Shown: piece after piece, positions 14,360 through 21,967 of the stretch
Layout: every line of letters begins with the position of its first letter
How positions within the stretch are numbered: the stretch's first letter is position 1
NCBI GenBank assembly: GCA_902780635.1
Contig: CACZGH010000023.1
Span: 62,001 to 126,000, forward strand
Origin: an uncultured Prevotellaceae bacterium
GTDB lineage: Bacteria > Bacteroidota > Bacteroidia > Bacteroidales > Bacteroidaceae
Length of the DNA: 64,000 bases
Direction: 5' to 3'
Program-made: the position numbers and the translations under genes
Notes under the pieces: generated by a model
Told to the model about the DNA's origin: nothing
The model's input: the letters and a program-made list of their open reading frames with translations, nothing else
Database searches by the model: none

Positions 14360-15067
14360 TTAGTCTTTACTGTCTTCCGTCAGGTCCATCTGGCGGTATT
14401 CATGGGTCACGTCGGTGATATGACCGTCTTTGCAACGGTATACCGTACCGGGAAACTCGTCGAGAAGCTGTATGTTGTGTGTCGTCATGATCACGGCTGT
14501 GCCGTTCTCACGGATCTTCTGAAGCAGACCCACAATGTGGCGGGCGGTTTCGATGTCGAGATTGCCGGTGGGCTCGTCGGCGATGATGATTTTGGGCTTG
14601 TTGAGCAACGCACGGGCGATGGCGATGTGCTGTTGCTCACCACCAGACAGCTCATGGGGCATTTTCTCCAGTTTGTCGAGCATACCTACAGCGGTCAATA
14701 CCTGCTCGATGCGCTCCTTACGCTCCTTGCGCTTATTCCAGCCTGTGGCCTTGAGCACGAAGTCGAGGTTCTTGCGCACCGTTCGGTCGTGCAACAACTG
14801 AAAGTCCTGGAAGATGATGCCCATCTGCTTGCGAAGCGAGGGCACCTCCTTGCGCTTAATCTTGTCAACGTCTACGCCCAGCACTTCAGCCTTCTCTGGC
14901 GACTGATGGTCGAGTTCGCAGTACATGGTCTTGAGCAGGGAACTCTTGCCAGAGCCTACTTTGCCGATGATATAGGCGAAGTCGCCCTCGTTGAGTTGCA
15001 GGTCAACGTCTTTCAGTATCACGTTGTCCTCCTGCACAATATTTACTTTTTGATAATTGATCAGCAT
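14360..15067 (-). CDS. ftsE: cell-division ABC ATPase FtsE-like
   Basis: The 235-residue ATPase has Walker A GKVGSGKSS (35-43), the signature LSGGEQQHIAIARALL and Walker B IIIADEPTGNLD followed by the switch His in TTHN. The GNLD extension and size fit the FtsE/LolD/MacB group. FtsE works with the membrane protein FtsX to control cell-wall hydrolases at the septum. No ftsX is adjacent, which is usual in Bacteroidota as far as I recall. The assignment to FtsE rather than LolD rests on the neighbourhood and overall similarity. Confidence 0.8.
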   Translation of the reverse strand: MLINYQKVNIVQEDNVILKDVDLQLNEGDFAYIIGKVGSGKSSLLKTMYCELDHQSPEKAEVLGVDVDKIKRKEVPSLRKQMGIIFQDFQLLHDRTVRKNLDFVLKATGWNKRKERKERIEQVLTAVGMLDKLEKMPHELSGGEQQHIAIARALLNKPKIIIADEPTGNLDIETARHIVGLLQKIRENGTAVIMTTHNIQLLDEFPGTVYRCKDGHITDVTHEYRQMDLTEDSKD

Positions 15068-15117
15068 CGTTGTATATCTATTTTATATGGTTTTCACTCC
15101 TCATGAAGTCATTTGTC

Positions 15118-15152
15118 TGAACTCCTTCACTCCTTCACTCCTTCACTCCTGA
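15118..15152. repeat. CTCCTTCA tandem run
   Basis: Short tandem copies of an ACTCCTTC-type word fill the gap between ftsE and hisIE. Its role is unknown. Confidence 0.55.
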
Positions 15153-15153
15153 G

Positions 15154-15768
15154 TTAATGCTTCTTCCACCCTGGGTCATGGCGCTCCTGCAATTCTTTGG
15201 CTAAGTCTTCGATACGAAGGCCTTTGCTCGTCAGCAGCACGATGAGATGGTAGAGCATGTCTGAACCCTCGTAGACCAAACGGTCGTTGGTGCCATTGGT
15301 GGCCTCGATGACCAGTTCCAACGCCTCTTCGCCCACTTTTTGGGCCATGCGGTTCAGGCCGTCTTTGAAAAGACTGGTGGTGTAACTGCCCTCAGGCATC
15401 TCCTCATGGCGCTTCTCGATGAAGTCTTGCAGCTTGGAGAGAAAGAGCAGTGGATGGGTGTCATTGCGCTCGCCCCAACAGGTGTCGGTGCCCGTGTGGC
15501 AAGTGGGGCCTTGGGGGTGTACACGCACCAGCAACGTGTCGTTGTCGCAGTCGTTTTTGATGTCCACCAAACGCAGATAGTGGCCAGAGGTCTCGCCTTT
15601 GGTCCACAGGGTCTGGCGGCTGCGGCTGTAGAAGGTCACTAACCCCGTGCTGATGGTCTGGTCGTAAGCTTCTTGGTTCATATATCCCAACATCAACACC
15701 TGACGTGTGTCAGCATCCTGGATGATGGCGGGAACCAGTCCGCCGGTTTTCTCAAAATCAATGTTCAT
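15154..15768 (-). CDS. hisIE: bifunctional phosphoribosyl-AMP cyclohydrolase / phosphoribosyl-ATP pyrophosphatase
   Basis: The 204-residue fusion performs histidine steps 2 and 3. Residues 1-110 form HisI, with the zinc-binding Cys in GPTCHTGTDTCWGE. Residues about 115-204 form HisE, with the MazG-like GEEALELVIEA helix. The ATG at 15768 (MNIDFEKTGG) is preferred over an upstream TTG. It follows hisF by 56 bases in the order hisH-hisA-hisF-hisIE. hisG, hisD, hisC and hisB are not in the window. Confidence 0.95.
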   Translation of the reverse strand: MNIDFEKTGGLVPAIIQDADTRQVLMLGYMNQEAYDQTISTGLVTFYSRSRQTLWTKGETSGHYLRLVDIKNDCDNDTLLVRVHPQGPTCHTGTDTCWGERNDTHPLLFLSKLQDFIEKRHEEMPEGSYTTSLFKDGLNRMAQKVGEEALELVIEATNGTNDRLVYEGSDMLYHLIVLLTSKGLRIEDLAKELQERHDPGWKKH

Positions 15769-15824
15769 GGCTTTATTGAACAATTATAGTTATTTTTCTT
15801 ATTGTCAGTATTTTGTATGTGCTG

Positions 15825-16583
15825 TTAAAGTCTCACTTTGATGCCTTCTCCAGCTAAATATTGCTTCAATACGGGGATGGGTATCTCACCGAAATGGAAG
15901 ACGCTGGCTGCCAGGGCGGCATCGGCTTGCCCCAGAGTGAACGCGTCACGGAAATGCTCCATGCTGCCAGCGCCACCACTGGCGATGACGGGGATGGGCA
16001 ACAAGGCGCTCAGAGTCGCTAAGGCATCATTGGCATAGCCTTGCTTCACACCGTCGTGGTTCATGCTGGTGAAAAGGATTTCGCCGGCACCACGGTCGCT
16101 CACCTCCAGCGCCCATTCTGTCAGTTTCCTTTCGGTGGGCAGACGACCGCCATTCATGTAGCATATCCACTCGCCGTCTTCCAAACGGGCGTCGATGGCG
16201 CAGACACACACTTGTGAGCCAAAGCGCCGGGCGATGTCATCGATGAGGGAGGGATGGCGCAGGGCAGCGCTGTTGACACTCACTTTGTCGGCTCCGGCGT
16301 AGAGCAGTCGCTCCACGTCGCCGATTTCGTTGACACCGCCACCCACCGTGAAGGGGATGTTGATCTCACGGGCTACGCGGGTCACCATCTCTGTGAAGGT
16401 CTTACGGCCTTCATGGCTTGCGGTGATGTCGAGGAAGACCAGTTCGTCGGCCCCTGCATCACTATAGGCTTTGCCCAGTTCCACCGGGTCGCCGGCCTTG
16501 CGCAGGTTTACAAAGTTGGTTCCTTTCACGGTCTCTCCGTCTTTCACATCAAGACAGGGTATAATTCTCTTTGCCAGTCCCAT
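15825..16583 (-). CDS. hisF: imidazole glycerol phosphate synthase, cyclase subunit
   Basis: It uses ammonia from HisH to turn PRFAR into imidazole glycerol phosphate and AICAR. The 252-residue (beta/alpha)8 barrel begins [16 protein letters not shown] with the catalytic Asp11; the second catalytic Asp is in CVCAIDARL near 130. The start at 16583 is set by the family N-terminus and lies one base after the hisA stop. A long in-frame upstream extension is antisense-like and was discarded. Confidence 0.96.
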   Translation of the reverse strand: MGLAKRIIPCLDVKDGETVKGTNFVNLRKAGDPVELGKAYSDAGADELVFLDITASHEGRKTFTEMVTRVAREINIPFTVGGGVNEIGDVERLLYAGADKVSVNSAALRHPSLIDDIARRFGSQVCVCAIDARLEDGEWICYMNGGRLPTERKLTEWALEVSDRGAGEILFTSMNHDGVKQGYANDALATLSALLPIPVIASGGAGSMEHFRDAFTLGQADAALAASVFHFGEIPIPVLKQYLAGEGIKVRL

Positions 16584-16584
16584 G

Positions 16585-17295
16585 TCAAATGATTTTGCTG
16601 ATGTTGATATGTCCCTCATACCATGCTTTACCAAAGACCACAGCGGGGATGCCATGACGTTCCAGTTCCAGAATATCTTCTTCTGATGACACACCGCCGC
16701 TGGCGATGAGATGGAGTGTGGGATAGGCGCGCATGATTTCGTCGTAAAGGGCGATGGCGGGACCATTGAGGGTGCCGTCTTTGGAAATCTCCGTACACAG
16801 CACGTTTTTCACGCCATGGTCGATGTATCGCTTGAGGAAGGGCAGGAGAGGCTGGGTGGAGTCTTCTTTCCAACCGTTGATGGATACCATGCCATGACGC
16901 ACGTCGGCGCCAAGGATGATGCGGTCGCTGCCATACTGGCTGAGCCACGACAGGAAGAGGTCGGGACACGTCACGGCCACCGAACCGATGGTCACCATCG
17001 ATGCACCGCAACGGAAGGCGGTCTCGATATCCTCACTGCTCTTGATGCCACCGCCGAAGTCGATGGTCAGGTGGGTAGACTCTGTGATGCGGCGCAACAC
17101 CCCGGTGTTGACGATATGGTGCGACTTGGCTCCGTCTAAGTCTACCACATGCAGACGCGTGAACCCCAGTCGCTCAAACTCAGCGGCCACTTCTGCGGGG
17201 TCGCTGCTATAGACGGTCTTGGCGTCGTAGTCGCCTTTGGTCAGTCTGACGCACTGACCGTCGATGATGTCGATGGCGGGTATCAGTTCTATCAT
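16585..17295 (-). CDS. hisA: ProFAR isomerase
   Basis: It isomerises the aminoaldose ProFAR to PRFAR, step 4 of histidine synthesis. The 236-residue barrel starts [18 protein letters not shown], with the catalytic Asp8, and keeps the phosphate-binding IASGGVSS near the C-terminus. The ATG at 17295 overlaps the hisH stop by 4 bp (ATGA). Coupling of hisH, hisA and hisF fits the shared pathway. Confidence 0.95.
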   Translation of the reverse strand: MIELIPAIDIIDGQCVRLTKGDYDAKTVYSSDPAEVAAEFERLGFTRLHVVDLDGAKSHHIVNTGVLRRITESTHLTIDFGGGIKSSEDIETAFRCGASMVTIGSVAVTCPDLFLSWLSQYGSDRIILGADVRHGMVSINGWKEDSTQPLLPFLKRYIDHGVKNVLCTEISKDGTLNGPAIALYDEIMRAYPTLHLIASGGVSSEEDILELERHGIPAVVFGKAWYEGHINISKII

Positions 17296-17918
17296 ATCGT
17301 GGTGAGGGATGGATGGTTGGACGGATCTTGGGCGATGTCGAGGAAGTGGCGCAGGATACGCTCTCCGGCAGCACCGCTCTTCTCGGGGTGAAATTGGGTG
17401 GCGTAGAAGTTGTCCTTGTGAATGGCTGCACTGTAGGGATGGATGTAGTCGGCGGTGGCGATGGTCCACTCACACAGGGGCACGTAATAGCTGTGTACGA
17501 AGTAGACAAACTGTCCCTCAAGACCTTCCATCAGCGGACTTTTCACGTCCTTGAGCTCATTCCAACCCATGGCGGGTATCTTCTCGGAGTGCTGGCGGGG
17601 CTCAAATCGCTGTACATCAATGTCGAAAATGCCCAGACAGGGGGTGTCGCCCTCCTCAGAGTGGCGACAGAGCAGCTGCTGACCGATACAAATGCCTAAA
17701 ACGGGCTGCCGCAGCGACCGTATCACTTCGTCTAAACGGTGGCTGTGCAGGTAGTCCATCGCACCGCGTGCCTCACCCTGTCCGGGGAAGAGCACACAGT
17801 CGCTCCCGCACAATGTCTCGGCGTCATCGGTGAGGATGGGCTCCACACCTAAGCGCGAGAGGGCGTTGATCACGGAATAGACATTGCCCGCATTGTATTT
17901 CACGATAGATACTTTCAT
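17292..17918 (-). CDS. hisH: imidazole glycerol phosphate synthase, glutaminase subunit
   Basis: The 208-residue class I glutamine amidotransferase supplies ammonia to HisF. It begins MKVSIVKYNAGN, as usual. The nucleophile elbow is LGICIGQQLL and the His-x-Glu pair is in FHPEKSGAAG near residue 190. The gap to purU upstream is only 10 bases, so it is probably driven from the purU promoter. Confidence 0.95.
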   Translation of the reverse strand: MKVSIVKYNAGNVYSVINALSRLGVEPILTDDAETLCGSDCVLFPGQGEARGAMDYLHSHRLDEVIRSLRQPVLGICIGQQLLCRHSEEGDTPCLGIFDIDVQRFEPRQHSEKIPAMGWNELKDVKSPLMEGLEGQFVYFVHSYYVPLCEWTIATADYIHPYSAAIHKDNFYATQFHPEKSGAAGERILRHFLDIAQDPSNHPSLTTI

Positions 17919-17928
17919 GCTTTTGCGC

Positions 17929-18792
17929 TCAACTGAAAATGATGGTCTTATTGCGATAGGTGAGAATCTTACGCTGGATATGCTTCGTCACAGCCCTCGA
18001 CAGCACGATCTTCTCCAAGTCACGGCCTTTGAGTACAAGGCTCTCAGGGGTGTCTTTGTGGGTAATCCGTACCACGTCTTGCTCGATGATGGGACCGGCG
18101 TCAAGGTCGGTGGTCACATAATGACTGGTGGCGCCGATGATCTTCACACCACGCTTATAAGCCTGGTGGTAGGGCTTGGCTCCAATAAATGCGGGCAGGA
18201 ACGAGTGGTGGATATTGATGATGTGGTGGGGGTAGGCGTTGATCATGTTCTCAGTGATGATTTGCATGTAGCGCGCCAGCACAATGAAGGTGACTTTCTT
18301 CTCGCGCAGAAGGGCCATCTCCGCTGCCTCCACTTCGTCCTTGTTGGAGTGGTCTTTGTTGATGGACCACACGTAGTAAGGGATGTCAAACTGTTCGGCG
18401 ATATAGCGCAGGTCCTCGTGGTTGCTGATGATGCAGGGGATGTCCACCTCCCACTCTCCAGCCTTGTAGCGGGCCAGCAGGTCATAAAGACAGTGGCTCA
18501 TTTTGCTCACAAAGATGGCCATCCGAGGACGGACATCGTTGAAGTAGAGGTTGAACGTCATGTCATACCTCTGCGCATATAGCGTGGTGATATAGTCATG
18601 GATCTTCTCGCGCGGAACGAGAAAATCGGTCAAGTCCCATTCAATACGCATGAAGAACACGCCATCCTGGCGGTCTACATACTGGTCAAGGTATAAAATA
18701 TTGCCTTTGTTGTCGGTGATAAATTTGGTCACTTCCGAGATGATGCCCTGCTGGTCGGGGCAGTGCAAGAGGAGTATAGCAGTCGATTTCAT
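17929..18792 (-). CDS. purU: formyltetrahydrofolate deformylase
   Basis: It hydrolyses 10-formyl-THF to formate and THF, balancing the one-carbon pool. The 287-residue protein has an N-terminal ACT domain (about 5-85, ILLLHCPDQQGIISEVTKFI) and a formyltransferase-type catalytic domain. INIHHSFLPAFIGAKPYHQA carries the catalytic Asn and His, and HYVTTDLDAGPII the catalytic Asp. It is first in a run leading into the histidine genes; both use or affect purine and one-carbon intermediates. Confidence 0.93.
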   Translation of the reverse strand: MKSTAILLLHCPDQQGIISEVTKFITDNKGNILYLDQYVDRQDGVFFMRIEWDLTDFLVPREKIHDYITTLYAQRYDMTFNLYFNDVRPRMAIFVSKMSHCLYDLLARYKAGEWEVDIPCIISNHEDLRYIAEQFDIPYYVWSINKDHSNKDEVEAAEMALLREKKVTFIVLARYMQIITENMINAYPHHIINIHHSFLPAFIGAKPYHQAYKRGVKIIGATSHYVTTDLDAGPIIEQDVVRITHKDTPESLVLKGRDLEKIVLSRAVTKHIQRKILTYRNKTIIFS

Positions 18793-18894
18793 CTTTTTTT
18801 AGTTGACAAGCAGACGAGAAGACGAGTAGACAAGATGATGGTCTTGTGGTCCTCGTTTCCCTCGTCCTATCTTGTGTTATCAAATTTGAAGATG

Positions 18895-18902
18895 CAAAGG
18901 TA
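18895..18902 (-). promoter_or_regulatory. -7 element upstream of purU-his
   Basis: TACCTTTG on the minus strand fits TAnnTTTG and lies 103 bases before the purU ATG. No clear -33 box. It is the likely start of the purU-hisHAF-IE transcript. Confidence 0.45.
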
Positions 18903-18980
18903 CTAATTTCTTGCCATTTTAAAACATCTATCCGTGCAAATTTGCATTTTTAACATCAAAATGTGTGTTCTTATATGTCT

Positions 18981-19781
18981 TTATCTGACAACTTGCGTGA
19001 ATTCGGGCTTGGCGCCTGCCTCTTTTCCTACTGTCACAAAGATGGTAGAGGTGACCTCTGTGCTGTCTGGAGCCATGCTCTTGACGGTGTACTGGTAGTC
19101 GGTGCCGTCAGGAGTCTCACGCTTGCCTACGGTGGAAGGGGTGCCAAGAGGGAATTGGTAGTCGGAGCAGGCGGCGTCGAAAATAGCTTTCTCCTCTTCT
19201 GTCACGGGTTGCTGGGCGGAGTAGTCGGGCAATGGCTCTACTGTGCCTTCAATGTACCCGTTCTCTTTCAAAAAGCGGTCCAGTTCTTTGGCGGCAGAAG
19301 CCACTCGGGCCGTGCGCACACCATATCCTGCCTTGATGTTGGCCTTGGGGAGGGCTTTCTTCAGGGCTTCTGTAGAGGTGTTAAGACCTCCACTGCCGAA
19401 GGTGCAGAAAGGAATGATGGTCTTGCCAGCAAAATCATTTTCCTTGACAAGGGTGGCTATCGGCATGGCGTAGTTGCCAAACCAGATTGGGTAGCCAAGG
19501 AAGATGACGTCGTAGTCGGAGATTTTTGACTTGAGGGGTTTGAGCGCGGGTGTCTCTCCGCTCTGCATCTCACGCTGGCCACGCTGAATGGTCTCCTGGA
19601 AATTGCCGGTATAGGGTACTTCAGCCTCGATGCATTCGATGTCTGCACCAAGCTGTTTCTGCAGTTCTTCTGCCACTGTTTTTGTGGTCCCTGTCTCTGA
19701 ATAGTAGAGCACTAAAGGTTTTTGGGCACAACCAGTGATGATGGATGTGATGACGGCCATAGATAATAATAGTTTTTTCAT
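18981..19781 (-). CDS. flavodoxin-like lipoprotein
   Basis: The 266-residue product has a signal peptide and lipobox IITGC (Cys18). Residues about 22-175 form a flavodoxin fold: the FMN phosphate loop YYSETGTTKTVAEEL (26-40), YDVIFLGYPIWFGNYAMP and PFCTFGSGGLNTS. A C-terminal extension (about 190-266) of unknown type includes YQYTVKSMAPDS. Exported, lipid-anchored flavodoxins suggest a redox role outside the cytoplasm, but the partner is unknown. It is monocistronic with its own -7 element and divergent from the YccF/C69 gene. Confidence 0.82.
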   Translation of the reverse strand: MKKLLLSMAVITSIITGCAQKPLVLYYSETGTTKTVAEELQKQLGADIECIEAEVPYTGNFQETIQRGQREMQSGETPALKPLKSKISDYDVIFLGYPIWFGNYAMPIATLVKENDFAGKTIIPFCTFGSGGLNTSTEALKKALPKANIKAGYGVRTARVASAAKELDRFLKENGYIEGTVEPLPDYSAQQPVTEEEKAIFDAACSDYQFPLGTPSTVGKRETPDGTDYQYTVKSMAPDSTEVTSTIFVTVGKEAGAKPEFTQVVR

Positions 19782-19822
19782 AATGGTATGTTTTTGATGA
19801 TTGTGATTCTGAAGTTTGCCTA

Positions 19823-19830
19823 CAAAGTTA
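19823..19830 (-). promoter_or_regulatory. -7 element of the flavodoxin-like lipoprotein gene
   Basis: TAACTTTG on the minus strand, 42 bases before the ATG at 19781. Confidence 0.5.
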
Positions 19831-19886
19831 ATATGGTTTTTTCAAAAAAAATACACTTGGTGGTATCTTTTTATCAAAATAAATAG

Positions 19887-19894
19887 TACATTTG
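19887..19894 (+). promoter_or_regulatory. -7 element of the YccF/C69 gene
   Basis: TACATTTG, 36 bases before the ATG at 19930; it forms a divergent pair with the element at 19823-19830. Confidence 0.5.
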
Positions 19895-19929
19895 CATGGT
19901 TGAATAGAGATTAACATCAATTACATCAT

Positions 19930-21912
19930 ATGAAAATCTTAGGTAATTTGGTATGGTGGCTGTTTGGAGGACTGGAGGCTGCCATTGGATATTTCACCGG
20001 AAGCCTGGCCATGGCATGTACCATCATCGGCATTCCCGTCGCAATGCAGACCTTCAAAATAGGATTGCTCTGCCTGTGGCCCTTTGGCTCAACTGTGACA
20101 AATACGCATAGTCCCACAGGGTGTATACGAATACCACTCAATATCATTTGGCTCATCTTCGGTGGACTGTGGGCATGGGCAATGCACATCCTCTTCGGTG
20201 TGCTGCTCTATATCACGGTCATAGGCATACCCTTTGGCAATCAACATTTCAAAATGGCGGGCCTCTCACTGGCTCCATTCGGCAAAGATGTGAAGCTCGG
20301 GGCAACGCTTCTGTTACTGCTCTTCCCCATGGCCGCTCTGTCGCAAACCGGTGAACCCAACGAAGAGGGCTGGTCGCCTATGTCGTGTACGAGTATCATG
20401 GTGGGTAAGAACGCCTCGGCCGACGGGTCGGTGATGACTTCGCACACCTGCGACTCATGGTATCGCACATGGATGCGCATGGTGCCCGCACGTGACTATG
20501 CCAAAGACACGGTCACCGCCATCTACGATGGTCGGATGCACACACAGAGCGCGCAAGACAGCACCAAAATGTATCGCAAAGGGGTCATCCCTCAAGTGCG
20601 GCATACCTACCGTTATTTAGACACGGCTTACCCTTGTCTGAATGAAAAACAACTGGCCATCGGCGAGACCACCATCTCTGGACGGGATACCTTGCAAAAC
20701 AAAAAGGGCATGTTCATGGTAGAGGAGCTGGAACGCATCGCACTGGAGCGATGCACCACTGCCCGTGAGGCCATCCGCCTGATGGGCGACTTGGTCAAGA
20801 AATATGGATATGGCGACAGTGGCGAGTGCCTCACCGTGGCGGATAAGAATGAGGTGTGGATATTTGAGATCTTTGGAGAGGGACCGAAAAAGATAGGTGG
20901 CGTGTGGGCAGCCGTGCGCATTCCTGACGATGAGATAGCGGTGTCGGCCAATATCTCTCGCATCTCAACCCTTCATTTGGACGACAAAGACCACTATATG
21001 GCTTCCGACAACGTCTTTGAGGTGGCAAAAAACCTCAAACTCTGGGACGGGAAAGAACCTTTCTGCTTCTGGAAAGTTTACAGTGGAGGCAATTACTTCA
21101 AAGAGAAGAAAAACTATAGCGTGAGAGAGTTTTATATTATGAACACACTCGCTCCCTCTTTGCACCTTAGTGATACGGTGGAGAATCTGCCATTGAGCGT
21201 AAAGCCTGACCAGAAAGTCAGTGCAGAACAGGTGATGCGACTCTTGGGAAGCTACTATGAGGGTACTGCCAAGAATCTGAGCGGCAGACATCTCATACCC
21301 AATCCCAAACGGAAGGATAAAAAGGGAAAGGTGGTGGAAAGCGAGCCGGATAGCATCGTGTCGCCATTCTCCAACCCCTGGATGAGGCCGGACGAAATCA
21401 ATATGTATTACGCCATGGGCGACTCGGTCATGAAAAACATACGCACCGTCAGCGTGCCATGGTGCGCTTATAGCACGGTCATACAGTTGCGCTCATGGCT
21501 CCCCGATGAGGTGGGCGGCGTGGCATGGGTGGCCTTAGACAACCCCGGTGAGAGTCCTCGTTTCCCCATTTTCAGTGGCACAACCGAACTTCCGCCGATG
21601 CTACAGATCTGTGGGCAGCATACCGACCGTGATGATGCCGCTCTCTGGCATTACCGCAAAGCCAACCGCCTGGCTACGGTCAGGTGGGGAACCTACCGAA
21701 AGATGATAGAGACAGAACGCGACTATTTCATAGAGAAAGGGATGCGCGAATTGCCTTTCGTAGAGCGCACCTGGCAAGACCTGCACACCACTGACCCGAA
21801 GAAGGCGGAGCAAATGCTCAATGGTTATACCGCCGACTTTTTTGGCGCCACCATCCAGCGATGGGATGACATCGCACGGAAATTGTGGCGCCAAACATGG
21901 ACAGGATTCTAA
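19930..21912 (+). CDS. YccF-domain / C69 dipeptidase composite protein
   Basis: The 660-residue frame joins two families. Residues 1-120 form a YccF (DUF307) membrane domain with two similar halves (LVWWLFGGLEAAIGYFTGS; IIWLIFGGLWAWAMHILFG) each ending IGIPxxxQ/NxFK. Residues 123-138 (LGATLLLLLFPMAALS) look like a signal peptide, followed from about 150 by a C69-type dipeptidase (MSCTSIMVGKNASADGS; Cys153 the likely N-terminal nucleophile). C69 enzymes need a free N-terminal Cys, so cleavage would be required. A GTG at 20290 (codon 121) would give a separate dipeptidase with normal signal peptide, so this may be two genes lacking a stop between them, or a true fusion. Substrate would be short peptides. 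Confidence 0.8.
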   Translation: MKILGNLVWWLFGGLEAAIGYFTGSLAMACTIIGIPVAMQTFKIGLLCLWPFGSTVTNTHSPTGCIRIPLNIIWLIFGGLWAWAMHILFGVLLYITVIGIPFGNQHFKMAGLSLAPFGKDVKLGATLLLLLFPMAALSQTGEPNEEGWSPMSCTSIMVGKNASADGSVMTSHTCDSWYRTWMRMVPARDYAKDTVTAIYDGRMHTQSAQDSTKMYRKGVIPQVRHTYRYLDTAYPCLNEKQLAIGETTISGRDTLQNKKGMFMVEELERIALERCTTAREAIRLMGDLVKKYGYGDSGECLTVADKNEVWIFEIFGEGPKKIGGVWAAVRIPDDEIAVSANISRISTLHLDDKDHYMASDNVFEVAKNLKLWDGKEPFCFWKVYSGGNYFKEKKNYSVREFYIMNTLAPSLHLSDTVENLPLSVKPDQKVSAEQVMRLLGSYYEGTAKNLSGRHLIPNPKRKDKKGKVVESEPDSIVSPFSNPWMRPDEINMYYAMGDSVMKNIRTVSVPWCAYSTVIQLRSWLPDEVGGVAWVALDNPGESPRFPIFSGTTELPPMLQICGQHTDRDDAALWHYRKANRLATVRWGTYRKMIETERDYFIEKGMRELPFVERTWQDLHTTDPKKAEQMLNGYTADFFGATIQRWDDIARKLWRQTWTGF

Positions 21913-21967
21913 AAGGTCTTACATCGACATCTTCAACCTCTTCGCTTTACACCTTTCCTCCTTTCAC

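Noticed and set aside
14360-15067. Toxin or drug-export ABC ATPase
   Set aside because: No permease partner is adjacent and motifs plus neighbourhood fit FtsE.
15825-16766. N-terminal extensions of hisF, hisA, the M16 peptidase, GH78, the glycosyltransferase, nhaD and the M3 peptidase
   Set aside because: The extra residues come from non-ATG codons upstream of family-typical ATG starts with clean signal peptides or conserved N-termini, so they are not real fusions.
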